A stretch of 15,090 bases of DNA from an uncultured Psychrobacillus sp. (GTDB lineage: Bacteria; Bacillota; Bacilli; Bacillales_A; Planococcaceae), in NCBI GenBank assembly GCA_934234185.1, contig CAKQHO010000083.1, positions 1-15,090 on the forward strand. Direction: 5' to 3'. Positions 7,405-15,090 of this stretch are shown piece by piece. The position numbers were made by a program, and so were the translations under genes. The first letter of the stretch is position 1. Each line of letters begins with the position of its first letter. The notes beneath the pieces are model-generated. The model worked only from the letters and a program-made list of their open reading frames with translations. It did no database searches and was not told where the DNA came from.

Positions 7405-7444
7405 AAAAAATGCCATAAATGTTGATAAATCAACATTTATGGCA
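7405..7444 (-). terminator. Strong terminator hairpin, probably the original ssrA terminator
   Basis: TGCCATAAATGTTGAT and ATCAACATTTATGGCA are perfect 16-bp arms separated by two bases (7411-7444). On the minus strand the hairpin is followed by six T (7405-7410). It begins about 25 bp past the tmRNA 3' fragment at 7470-7491, the distance expected for the terminator of ssrA before the locus was split. It now probably ends the leftward restriction operon transcript. Confidence 0.8.
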
Positions 7445-7469
7445 CTTCATGAATTTACATTTCATTGTA

Positions 7470-7491
7470 TGGAGACGCTGGGAGTCGAACC
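7470..7491 (-). other. Attachment-site remnant: 3' end of ssrA (tmRNA)
   Basis: On the minus strand this reads GGTTCGACTCCCAGCGTCTC followed by CA. It is the T-loop, the 3' side of the T-stem and the acceptor strand of a tmRNA. From memory it differs at one base from the B. subtilis tmRNA end, where CCCAC replaces CCCAG. The acceptor CGTCTCC pairs with GGGGACG, the standard tmRNA 5' end. No 5' part of ssrA is present to its right, so it is a fragment and not a gene. CCA is not encoded after the discriminator A. Such fragments are left at the far end of elements that integrate into ssrA. The orientation places the element to the right. Confidence 0.75.
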
Positions 7492-7539
7492 AACCGTCTC
7501 AAAGTACTGATATATCAATAGTTGCGGGGGCAATTGATT

Positions 7540-7561
7540 TTTTTGACTATGTTTTTGACTA
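7540..7561. repeat. Direct repeat TTTTTGACTA x2, candidate integrase arm sites
   Basis: TTTTTGACTA occurs at 7540-7549 and again at 7552-7561, a 12-bp period; the minus strand reads TAGTCAAAAA twice. The pair lies about 50-90 bp from the att-like core, on the element side, where tyrosine integrases often have short repeated arm-type sites. It also lies just past the stop of res. Function is inferred from position. Confidence 0.4.
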
Positions 7562-7587
7562 CGTTTTAAAAAATAAGCGATTGGAAA

Positions 7588-10176
7588 TTATATTATTGAG
7601 TTAGATTTACCTTCATTTACTTGGCTACCTCTAATAATCTTATATTCCATTCTACTAGCTGTAGCAGTCTCTCTAGCAGCTTTTTCTTTAGCTAGTACAA
7701 CTGGATCTTCAATTTTATTATCACCTTTTACTTCAACAATAATATAGTGACCATTTGTTTTCTCTACCAGAAAGTCTGGATAATAGTTTCTTACCGTATT
7801 AGAATCTGGATCGATATATTGAATATAGAAATCTGTTTGGCCATGTGTTAGCATACCTGTGAAATATATCTTTTCTACCTCTTCAGATTTTACTACGTCC
7901 TCAAAGAACTTCTTTTCAGGGCGGGAATCAAAACAATAAGTGTCTAAATGGAATGACTTCTCTTTCATTTCTTGATACTTAATTTCAGATAATTCTGCAA
8001 CTAGTTCTGGTTTTGCTGTTACTTGATAGAAGCCTTCCTTAGGTTCTTTAACAATTTGAATTTCGTATTTTTCTTTACTTTCAAAAGGTTTCAATTCATA
8101 AAGTGCGCTAAAAAACGTCGGGATAATATGATCATACAATACAGGATTGTATTCACTGGCTAAATTCGCCAACTCGTCAAGGGATGGAATCGTATTCCTC
8201 ATAATTTTCTCAATCTCTAAACAAGGCCTATTCAAATATTTAGATATTTCTGCCACTAAAGTATATTTACTGAATTGTCGCTTAGATCGATACTCTCCTA
8301 AATCTTCACTTACTTTTTTAGCACCTTGTAAACCTTCTTGAGAAATTTTTCTCAATTCATATTTACTTAAGTCTAACTTATCAACTTTAAAATCTATAAC
8401 TCCATTTACCTCTTTTTCACGTAATAGATGGAGTTTTTGTATACGATTTAATACCAATTTAATAGGTGGTGCTGTTACACGCACTTGATACTTTTCTTTT
8501 CCATTGTCAATCTGATTCAATTCATCTACATTTAATCGGAAGTTTTTATTTAATTCGTCATTTAAGATTACTAAATTTTCTTCAGATAAATAAACTTTTG
8601 CAGTTTCTTGAACTCGTCCAATTGCACGTAAGCAACGCATCGTCGCTTGTAATACAAATACTTTTGATTTGGGTGTTCTAAATAACGCTACCCCAAATAA
8701 AGAGCGACAATTCCAACCTTCTCGTCCTTTATTTACAAGTAAAATAAACTGTTTATTAGACTGTGGGGTATCTAAAAGATTGAATTCTCGAACATCATCA
8801 TTTGTTGTTATTTTATTATCACCAACATTGACTAAAATTTTGTCAATTGGGATACCAAGTTCATTTAAAATTTCTTCTAATTGTGGTCTTAATTCATTTT
8901 GTAGCTCTTCTACATTACTTGCAAAAATCGCCAATTTAGGCAACATACCTTCATAACGATTTCCATTGTATTGATTCCAGAAATCCTCAACTACTAATCT
9001 TAAAAATTCATGTGATCTAGGATTTGTATATCCATCGATATTTACTTTTTTTAAATACCCCTTATTTATAGCTGATGTTATACCATAAGCATAAACTACT
9101 TCTGGGAAAACTTCTTTGCCTACATATGGAGTACCAGTAAAGTTGTAACAACCAACAACAGAAGTGCCTGACTTTTCTAGTGATGAGGCTAATTCGTTAA
9201 TTGTTAACCGCAAACTTGTTTTTGCGTTTTTTAATCCAATATCTTTTGCAAGACTATCTCCAAATACATGGTGTGCTTCATCAATATAAATACCTAAATT
9301 CCCTAGTCTAGTTAATTTAGCAAAACGTTGATTTGTAATTAACTCTGCTTCTTCGGTAGGTTCATCAAACCCATATAAATCATTAAGGTCGTCATATGCC
9401 GACCCTGTATTCTTTGCTAAATCAAATAAAGTGTCTACTTGCGATTTCACCTTATGTTGACGTTTTAAAATAATCTTCTGTGTATTTGATATAATAATAT
9501 TGAATTTAGAACGATCAATTGTGTTTAAAGTTGTTCCTGTATCTTCTAAATAGTGAATCTTTAAATTACTTTCTAGCCATGAAAGATACTCAGGTGGTAC
9601 AACTTTTGATTTATCAAATGTTTGTATTTCTCGTAGCGATTCCAAGACTGTTTTATCTGGTGCAAATACCAAAGCATTATGACAATAACGATTATCTCTA
9701 GGAAACTTATTAGCAAGCAAAAATTCATAAAATATGCAAGTTGCCATCAATATAGTCTTACCTGTTCCCATCGTTAGAGAAAAAATATAATTAGCATAAT
9801 CTAGCTCGTATTTTTTCATACGATTATAGACTTCTTTATATTCCTCCACATTCATCATAAAGAGAGTCGTTTGTTCATCTTTTCCTAAACCGATGTCGCT
9901 ACGATTTTCAAAACCATTTTTCTTATCGTACCAATCTGTAAAAATATCATGAATTTTTTTATTGTCTTGGTATTCTTTTAAAAACAAATAAATTTCTAAC
10001 GCTTCAAACTGTGGTTGTCTTAAAAATGAATTTGGATTTTCATAATCGTTAAAATCTAAAAATTTCCTCGTTAGCAAACGATATTTTGAACGTATTTTTG
10101 ACTTATTTTGAAAATAGAAATCCCATAGGTGCGTATAAAAAGCAAAATCTAGAGCAAAAGTTTGTTTTTTACTCAT
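7588..10176 (-). CDS. res: Type III restriction subunit Res (helicase plus nuclease)
   Basis: The protein has 862 residues from the ATG at 10174-10176. A TTG at 10180-10182 gives two more, but it sits only 4 bases past the ribosome binding site GAGGTGAG, so the ATG is preferred. It should translocate on and cut DNA as a complex with Mod. Superfamily 2 helicase motifs are present: MGTGKT with Lys140, DEAH at 299-302, FTGTPY at 346-351, NKGREGWNC near 482 and QATMRCLRAIG from 510. The C-terminal PD-(D/E)XK nuclease has PD (Asp801) and EVK (Glu815, Lys817), with a preceding Glu754. Length is a little under the approximately 970 residues of EcoP15I Res. The start overlaps the mod stop by 8 bp, indicating translational coupling. 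All key residues are intact. Confidence 0.9.
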   Translation of the reverse strand: MSKKQTFALDFAFYTHLWDFYFQNKSKIRSKYRLLTRKFLDFNDYENPNSFLRQPQFEALEIYLFLKEYQDNKKIHDIFTDWYDKKNGFENRSDIGLGKDEQTTLFMMNVEEYKEVYNRMKKYELDYANYIFSLTMGTGKTILMATCIFYEFLLANKFPRDNRYCHNALVFAPDKTVLESLREIQTFDKSKVVPPEYLSWLESNLKIHYLEDTGTTLNTIDRSKFNIIISNTQKIILKRQHKVKSQVDTLFDLAKNTGSAYDDLNDLYGFDEPTEEAELITNQRFAKLTRLGNLGIYIDEAHHVFGDSLAKDIGLKNAKTSLRLTINELASSLEKSGTSVVGCYNFTGTPYVGKEVFPEVVYAYGITSAINKGYLKKVNIDGYTNPRSHEFLRLVVEDFWNQYNGNRYEGMLPKLAIFASNVEELQNELRPQLEEILNELGIPIDKILVNVGDNKITTNDDVREFNLLDTPQSNKQFILLVNKGREGWNCRSLFGVALFRTPKSKVFVLQATMRCLRAIGRVQETAKVYLSEENLVILNDELNKNFRLNVDELNQIDNGKEKYQVRVTAPPIKLVLNRIQKLHLLREKEVNGVIDFKVDKLDLSKYELRKISQEGLQGAKKVSEDLGEYRSKRQFSKYTLVAEISKYLNRPCLEIEKIMRNTIPSLDELANLASEYNPVLYDHIIPTFFSALYELKPFESKEKYEIQIVKEPKEGFYQVTAKPELVAELSEIKYQEMKEKSFHLDTYCFDSRPEKKFFEDVVKSEEVEKIYFTGMLTHGQTDFYIQYIDPDSNTVRNYYPDFLVEKTNGHYIIVEVKGDNKIEDPVVLAKEKAARETATASRMEYKIIRGSQVNEGKSNSII

Positions 10177-12031
10177 TATCAATACTCACCTCTAATGTTT
10201 CAGATAATAAGTCTGTAATCTTCACACGAATAGTGCCTGCATCTTCAGGAATATGATAAATGCCTTTTACAAAATCACTCTTTTCAGGAATATCTACTTC
10301 TGTAGGCTCCAATATTACACCATCATAATTCCAATCAATCATTACTGACTCCACTAGTTCTTTCCAATCAATTACATTTTCTTTCATAATACTTAACTTT
10401 TGCAGCAAGTTCATTGGGAAAAAGTTTTGTATAATTAATTGATTATCAACAATTTGAATATCAGCCTCTGCATCACGCTTAAATTCTAAATTAGATTTAT
10501 CTCTGAGAATATCTACAACTTCAACATTGATTTTATATGGAATTTCTTTTTTTAAATTAGCTGCCAAATCGGCTTCATGTCCCATACATACCAATAAAAT
10601 ATCTTCCACAGATTGATTAGGATGTTCTTTTTGTCGCAATTCTAAAGTTTTATAGTCAATGTTTGAAATTAAATCATTTAAATCTGCTTTTGTAGCTATT
10701 CTATTAACAGGCATGATTTTAACCATTTGACCGTCTTTTTCTCCATCAAACACTGAATTGTTTACTAGTTGATTAATTTCTAATGCTTCTAATAGTAATT
10801 CTTTAGCTTGGACTGGATTTTTAAATATCTCATAATTATTAACAGTATATGTTTCGAAGCCTTTATATTCATTTTTTGTTTTTATTAAATCTAGTAACCT
10901 CCTTGTCGCTGTTTGAACTGAACCCAGGTTTATGTCGGCTCCTATAAATTTCCTATTTCTTTTTGTTGCTGCAACTTGTAAAGTTCCAGAACCCATAAAA
11001 CAGTCTAAAACTAAATCACCAGGATTAGTTGTTAAATCTATAATGCGTTCTAATAATTTTTCGGGTTTTTGAGTTGGATATTGTGTATCTTCATCGGCTT
11101 GAGAATTGACAGGAGGAATATCCTCCCATAGGGATTGCAAAGGCAAACCCTTTTGTTCATCAAGATATCTTTTTAGTCGTGGAATACCACCCTTCTCTGG
11201 CCAATAGATCTTTCCTTCTTCATCTAATTTATCTAAATTTCCTAAGGCATATCTCCAGGGCTTACTAATGCCCTTCCAAGTTCTAACTGGATTTACCCCT
11301 GCGTGACCCAAAAGACTTGTAGGTTGAAATTTCCTACCAGTCACATTACAAATTTGGTTATAATATTTATCGACATACTCTTGCCTATAGGAAGTATACA
11401 AGTTGTTCCATGTATATTGATTTGTTTTAGAATAAAAAAGGATGAAATCTGTTATTTCAGGTAATCTAGTACTAGAGTTTCCTCTAGGTGTACTCCTTTT
11501 CCAGACTATGTGGTTTTTAAAATTATCAGGTCCGAATATTTCATCACAAATGAGCTTCAAATAATGCCCTTTATTCCAATCACAATGTAAGAAAAACGTC
11601 CCTTTATCACTTAATAATTCTTTTATGAGTAAAATTCTCTCATACATAAATTGCAAGTAATCATCGTTTGACCACATATCTGTATATTGCTTTTCTTCGA
11701 AAGTATTATAGTCAGAATTCACTGGTTTCCCCTTTAGTGAAATAGTCTTTTTATAATCTGCTCTCGAATCAAACGGAGGATCAATATATACTAATTCTAT
11801 TTTCCCTCTATATTCTTTTAACAAGTGACTCATTACTTGAAGATTATCTCCCCAAAATATCTTATTCATCCACCCATTTTCATCTGGTTCACCGTAAGAT
11901 TCTTTCAATTGTGCTGGGTAGTATTGTGTAGAAGTATACGGTCTTTTTCCTTTCCAATTAAGCATTGGATACCCTTTAATCGGCTCAAATTTATATTGCT
12001 CTACATTTTGTAGTTCTTGTTCATTACTCAT
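10169..12031 (-). CDS. mod: Type III DNA methyltransferase Mod
   Basis: A 620-residue adenine-type DNA methyltransferase, the modification and recognition subunit of the pair. The motif order is that of the beta class: motif IV DPPF at 84-87 (VYIDPPF) first, then a central region of about 200 residues that should hold target recognition. TQKPEKLLERII (motif X region, 320-331) and the AdoMet-binding FxGxG as DCFMGSGT at 343-350 follow. Residues about 390-620 are a C-terminal domain, likely for contact with Res, ending with a DIPEK...GIYHIPEDAGTIRV segment. Type III enzymes make N6-methyladenine on one strand; the target site cannot be read here. Ribosome binding site GAGGTG overlaps the helicase stop (TGAGGTG), with a 10-bp gap. 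No phase-variable repeat is seen, unlike many mod genes of host-adapted pathogens. Confidence 0.9.
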   Translation of the reverse strand: MSNEQELQNVEQYKFEPIKGYPMLNWKGKRPYTSTQYYPAQLKESYGEPDENGWMNKIFWGDNLQVMSHLLKEYRGKIELVYIDPPFDSRADYKKTISLKGKPVNSDYNTFEEKQYTDMWSNDDYLQFMYERILLIKELLSDKGTFFLHCDWNKGHYLKLICDEIFGPDNFKNHIVWKRSTPRGNSSTRLPEITDFILFYSKTNQYTWNNLYTSYRQEYVDKYYNQICNVTGRKFQPTSLLGHAGVNPVRTWKGISKPWRYALGNLDKLDEEGKIYWPEKGGIPRLKRYLDEQKGLPLQSLWEDIPPVNSQADEDTQYPTQKPEKLLERIIDLTTNPGDLVLDCFMGSGTLQVAATKRNRKFIGADINLGSVQTATRRLLDLIKTKNEYKGFETYTVNNYEIFKNPVQAKELLLEALEINQLVNNSVFDGEKDGQMVKIMPVNRIATKADLNDLISNIDYKTLELRQKEHPNQSVEDILLVCMGHEADLAANLKKEIPYKINVEVVDILRDKSNLEFKRDAEADIQIVDNQLIIQNFFPMNLLQKLSIMKENVIDWKELVESVMIDWNYDGVILEPTEVDIPEKSDFVKGIYHIPEDAGTIRVKITDLLSETLEVSIDNE

Positions 12032-12041
12032 CTATTTCACC

Positions 12042-14906
12042 TCATAAATTTCGATCACAGTAGAATCGCATATCACAGTTTCCACAATGTTTTTTTGGTC
12101 TTTCTTTAATTGTATAATCGTAATTTTCAATTCGCTCTACTATTGTATCAAATGACTTAATCGTTTGATTAATTACAGAAGAATCTTTATTAAAAGTAAC
12201 ATAAGGATTACTATTTTCTTCACCAGTATAATAAATATGCATTTTACTAACATTATAGTCTGTACGTTCTTCTACTAGGTGAGCATAAACTTCTAATTGC
12301 CTTTTATAACGATCAAGTGCAGCTCGTTCTTTAACTAAGTCCGGCTTCTTTTCTGCCTTAAAATCTATAAGTTCTACTGAATTACCTTCTCCTTTAATAA
12401 GATCGATGGTCCCTTTTAAAATGTAATTATCCTTTATTAAAGAAACATCTACCTCTGCTTCTTGAATTTTAGACCAATCATTTTGCTGTTTGGTAACATA
12501 CTTTTCTACTTGATTCAAGGCAGCATTTTTAGTTGTGTCAGCTAAATAAACCCGTTCTCTTTTAGATAGATATTGATAATTAGTATTAAACCAACTTTCG
12601 ATATTATCAGCTGTTATTAAATAATCTTCACCTCTCAACGCTGCTTTATGGACATCTTCTATTGTTTGATGTACTAGTGTTCCAAAAATAGTTGCCCCTT
12701 GCCTTACTGGTGAGAATCCAAGTTCTTTATAAAACTTATACTGTAAAGCACATGTTTCAAATAAATTTATATGTGAAGTAAAAGAATATTGTCGTTTAAT
12801 ATTTATTTCTTTAATCCGAGCCAAATCAATATCGAAAATCGAAGGTTCTACTCGCCAGCTTTTTAAATTTCTATATGATTCTATAAAAGGCTTAGAAGGG
12901 ACATTTCGAGTACCGGGGCCACTTGCACTGTTCTCCTGACAAGTAAGGGCTAATATATTTTGAGCCCTAGAAAATGCCGTGTAATATAATCGATAAAAAT
13001 CATAATACTTTGTTCTTTCTATTGGCTCAAATGGTGGCTTATCATAAAATTCATTTTGAAGGATTTCATCTAAATCCGTATACTGCTTTCTTGGTGTTGA
13101 CTCTAATGACCCTACTAATACAATTGGGAACTCTAAACCCTTAGATTGATGTATTGTTAAAAATGACACACAACCACTAGGAGCATATTCTGAATCGTCT
13201 TCATATTCGTTAATACCACCTTGTATTAAAAAACGAATATACTGGTTAAATAGTCTAACAACAACATCAACTGTATTCTTTGATGTAAGTACCGTGATAT
13301 GATGCAAATATTCATACTTTGAAAGTATATTTGAAAATAAAGATAAATTTCTAGCTTCTCTACTATCCTTCACTGTAAAAACATTTTCACTAATCATATT
13401 ACTAAACAAATCAAATTGAAGTAATTGATAAAATAGACCAGAAAATGCGTAATCTGTATTTCTTTCTAATAAAAGATGTTGCTTTGCTTTGTCTTTACAC
13501 CAAAGTAATAAATCCTTATTTTCTGGTTTTCTTAACTCATTGCCAAACTCTCGCAAACATTGATCATAATATTCCCATTCAGATAAATAGGCATCATCAT
13601 TCCATTTTCTCCCTTGTCCATATTGTGGAAATAAAAAGAGAATAGCTCCTATTGCTAATCGTACCTCAGGTCTTTCAAAATAAAGATTAGAACGTGGTGA
13701 ATAAACTGGTATATCCCTTTTCTCTAAATATCTTGATAAAGTTAAAACTTTCGAGTTTTTAACTGATTTAAAAAGAAATGCAACTTGATTCCAGTCTGTC
13801 AACTTCCCTTCATCTTTTAAAGCTTTAAGGAAAAGATAGACTTCCCTTTCCCAATCTTTTTGACCATCTTCACCAGATACTTTTATAACAGATTTTTGCT
13901 CAATAAAATTAGATTCATGTGCTTCTATTTTCTTATCAAAACGATATAAATTATTATTATATGACCAGTTATTTTGATTCATCCAATTATTATAAAATTG
14001 TACAATCATCGGATTTGAACGATAGTTAGTAGACAACTCAACTTTATTACATTCCTCTTTAGAAAAGTTATCTGGAAATTCCAAGATATTTCGAATTGTT
14101 GCTCCTCTAAAGCGATATAACCCTTGATCATCATCCCCCACAACGCAAATATTTTTACGTTCCCCTGCTAATAGAAATACAATCCTCTCCTGGATAGTAT
14201 TTGTGTCCTGAAATTCATCTATCATTAAATATTGTATAATTTCATTATATGAATGGCGAATTTCATTATATTGATCTAATAATCGTAAAGCTTCTAATTG
14301 TATAGTAGAGAAGTCTAAGGCATTCTCTTCAATTAGTATTTCAGTATATAATTTATAGCACTTGCCTAGAACTTGAATCTTTTTATCTTTATTCTTTTTT
14401 AAAGCCTCTATATCAACTACTTCTTCACTTAATTTATTTATCCACTTTAAAAGAAACTCAGATTGATTCCATCGAGAATGTGTTAAATTAATTAATTCCC
14501 CTATATTTTCAAGTTCTAAGAATCGTTTCATTTTTTGATAAATTAGGTATTGTTGGTCGAACTGATCTAGCAACATATAATTTTTTTTAAGTCTTGTAAA
14601 CTCTCGATTTTCTTCTAAAATTCTTAAACAGATTGAATGAATTGTGCCAACGTACATTTCATTTAAGTTAAATTGGATATTTTCTTCATGCAATTTATTT
14701 GAAATCCTTGTTATTAGTTCACTAGCAGCTTTTTCTGTAAAAGTAGCCACCAAAATATTTTCTGGTTGCACTTTTTTATTTTGTATTAAATATAAAATTC
14801 TCTCTACAAGAGTAAACGTTTTCCCAGAACCTGGACCAGCAATTATTAATAACGGCCCCTCTGTAGTTTCAACAGCTATTTTTTGTTGTTCACTTAATCT
14901 ACTCAT
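12042..14906 (-). CDS. UvrD/AddA-like helicase with Fe-S PD-(D/E)XK nuclease domain
   Basis: A 954-residue superfamily 1 DNA helicase-nuclease. Helicase motifs in order: Q motif LSEQQKIAV (4-12), Walker A AGPGSGKT (23-30), VATFTEKAASEL (53-64), IDEFQDTN (229-236), VVGDDDQGLYRFRGA (255-269), LSTNYRS (291-297), TIHQSKGLEF (584-593) and YYTAFSRAQN (641-650). The C-terminal nuclease shows His746, Asp835 (GTID), Asp848 and Lys850 (IDFK) and Q870-x3-Y874, the RecB/AddB pattern. Cys719 plus C-x2-C-x5-C at 941-950 could hold an Fe-S cluster. First gene of the operon with mod and res, so probably a defence partner rather than the housekeeping recombination enzyme. AAAGGAG lies about 12 bases before the ATG, a long spacing, but an in-frame stop directly precedes the ATG. 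Confidence 0.88.
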   Translation of the reverse strand: MSRLSEQQKIAVETTEGPLLIIAGPGSGKTFTLVERILYLIQNKKVQPENILVATFTEKAASELITRISNKLHEENIQFNLNEMYVGTIHSICLRILEENREFTRLKKNYMLLDQFDQQYLIYQKMKRFLELENIGELINLTHSRWNQSEFLLKWINKLSEEVVDIEALKKNKDKKIQVLGKCYKLYTEILIEENALDFSTIQLEALRLLDQYNEIRHSYNEIIQYLMIDEFQDTNTIQERIVFLLAGERKNICVVGDDDQGLYRFRGATIRNILEFPDNFSKEECNKVELSTNYRSNPMIVQFYNNWMNQNNWSYNNNLYRFDKKIEAHESNFIEQKSVIKVSGEDGQKDWEREVYLFLKALKDEGKLTDWNQVAFLFKSVKNSKVLTLSRYLEKRDIPVYSPRSNLYFERPEVRLAIGAILFLFPQYGQGRKWNDDAYLSEWEYYDQCLREFGNELRKPENKDLLLWCKDKAKQHLLLERNTDYAFSGLFYQLLQFDLFSNMISENVFTVKDSREARNLSLFSNILSKYEYLHHITVLTSKNTVDVVVRLFNQYIRFLIQGGINEYEDDSEYAPSGCVSFLTIHQSKGLEFPIVLVGSLESTPRKQYTDLDEILQNEFYDKPPFEPIERTKYYDFYRLYYTAFSRAQNILALTCQENSASGPGTRNVPSKPFIESYRNLKSWRVEPSIFDIDLARIKEINIKRQYSFTSHINLFETCALQYKFYKELGFSPVRQGATIFGTLVHQTIEDVHKAALRGEDYLITADNIESWFNTNYQYLSKRERVYLADTTKNAALNQVEKYVTKQQNDWSKIQEAEVDVSLIKDNYILKGTIDLIKGEGNSVELIDFKAEKKPDLVKERAALDRYKRQLEVYAHLVEERTDYNVSKMHIYYTGEENSNPYVTFNKDSSVINQTIKSFDTIVERIENYDYTIKERPKKHCGNCDMRFYCDRNL

Positions 14907-14962
14907 TTACACATGCTGCTCCTTTATGGGTATTATTTAACGGAATACTCAACGATGACCAA

Positions 14963-14968
14963 ATTATA
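14963..14968 (-). promoter_or_regulatory. Candidate -10 box of the defence operon
   Basis: TATAAT on the minus strand, about 57 bp before the helicase start codon. The hexamer 17 bp upstream is only TTTATT, so the -35 is weak. A second possible pair, TTGGTC and TAAATA, lies closer to the gene. The promoter is therefore placed only roughly within 14930-15000. Confidence 0.3.
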
Positions 14969-15027
14969 TGAAATTATTCCATCGAAATAAAAGATAGAAC
15001 CTTCAGAAAATCGAAGAGCCTTTTAGA

Positions 15028-15090
15028 CTAAAATTCGTTAATCCTTCTTAAATTTTTAATATACTTAATTACTTCGGTTATCTCTTCTTC
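15028..15090 (-). CDS. Possible 3' end of an upstream gene, cut by the right edge
   Basis: On the minus strand the frame is open from the edge for 20 codons to a TAG at 15028-15030. It encodes EEEITEVIKYIKNLRRINEF, a charged, helix-like tail. It would be read in the same direction as the helicase gene, ending about 120 bp before it. Too short to identify; it could be a small regulator or an unrelated gene of the island. Confidence 0.35.
   Translation of the reverse strand, partial: EEEITEVIKYIKNLRRINEF

Larger units (their letters stand above)
7470..15090. mobile_element. Inferred ssrA-integrated genomic island, left end only
   Basis: The interval starts at the ssrA 3' fragment and continues past the window end. 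It carries a restriction-modification operon and looks more AT-rich than the chromosome on the left. No integrase or second attachment site is present in the window, so the extent is unknown and the claim rests on the att-like remnant, the repeats at 7540-7561 and the gene content. Confidence 0.5.

Noticed and set aside
7470..7500. A complete tRNA gene
   Set aside because: Only the T-loop and acceptor 3' strand are present; there is no D arm or anticodon arm on the 5' side, and CCA is not encoded. It fits a tmRNA fragment.
7304..7604. Short plus-strand open frames across the boundary region
   Set aside because: They run through the 16-bp hairpin, the tmRNA fragment and the repeats, have no convincing ribosome binding site and no recognisable protein pattern.
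7588..12031. BREX, DISARM or a type I restriction system
   Set aside because: There is no PglZ, DrmA/DrmB or HsdS-like protein. Motif order in the methyltransferase and the helicase plus PD-ExK Res are those of a type III Mod-Res pair.
10169..12031. Phase-variable repeat tract in mod
   Set aside because: I saw no tandem tetranucleotide or long homopolymer tract in the gene; the reading frame is uninterrupted.
12042..14906. Housekeeping AddA or PcrA
   Set aside because: No addB partner is adjacent, the nuclease carries AddB/Cas4-like cysteines, and the gene is tightly linked to mod and res inside the inferred island.
14940..15027. A second ssrA fragment or CRISPR repeats at the right edge
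   Set aside because: No tmRNA-like T-loop sequence and no regularly spaced repeats are present there.

Overview
The window looks like a moderately AT-rich chromosome of a Bacillaceae-type Firmicute. The evidence is a T-box leader, strong AAGGAGG-type ribosome binding sites, and a divergent citA/citR pair arranged and sequenced much as in Bacillus subtilis. All identifications come from reading the sequence and from remembered family features; no database search was run.

Left part (1 to about 7470) is ordinary chromosome. A T-box leader on the minus strand (about 2626-2925, promoter 2931-2959) controls a methionyl-tRNA synthetase of the short, second-copy (MetRS2) type. A DUF2785-family gene follows it closely and is probably co-transcribed. 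Upstream lies a metal-dependent amidohydrolase (2973-4322), then a citrate synthase of the CitA type (4521-5585). The CitA-type gene is divergent from its LysR-type regulator CitR (5686-6567). A VC0807-like membrane protein gene (6548-7204) faces citR tail to tail and has a 24-bp palindrome just upstream of its ribosome binding site.

Boundary (7205-7587) has no convincing gene but is rich in signals. A 22-nt minus-strand match to the 3' end of tmRNA (ssrA) lies at 7470-7491, with a strong terminator hairpin about 25 bp downstream of it at 7405-7444. A pair of 10-bp direct repeats lies on the other side, at 7540-7561. This is what remains when an element integrates into the 3' end of ssrA. The orientation predicts that the element extends rightward past the window end and that the repaired, intact ssrA lies beyond it.

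Right part (7588-14906) is a three-gene minus-strand operon inside the inferred island, transcribed from right to left. First comes a UvrD/AddA-like helicase fused to a PD-(D/E)XK nuclease domain with four cysteines suited to an Fe-S cluster. Next is a type III-style DNA methyltransferase (Mod), then a type III-style restriction subunit (Res) with helicase motifs and a C-terminal PD-ExK nuclease. Spacing is 10 bp and then a short overlap, so the three are likely translated together. The whole reads as a type III restriction-modification system with an added helicase-nuclease, probably an anti-phage defence module. Possible partial reading frames run off both ends of the window.
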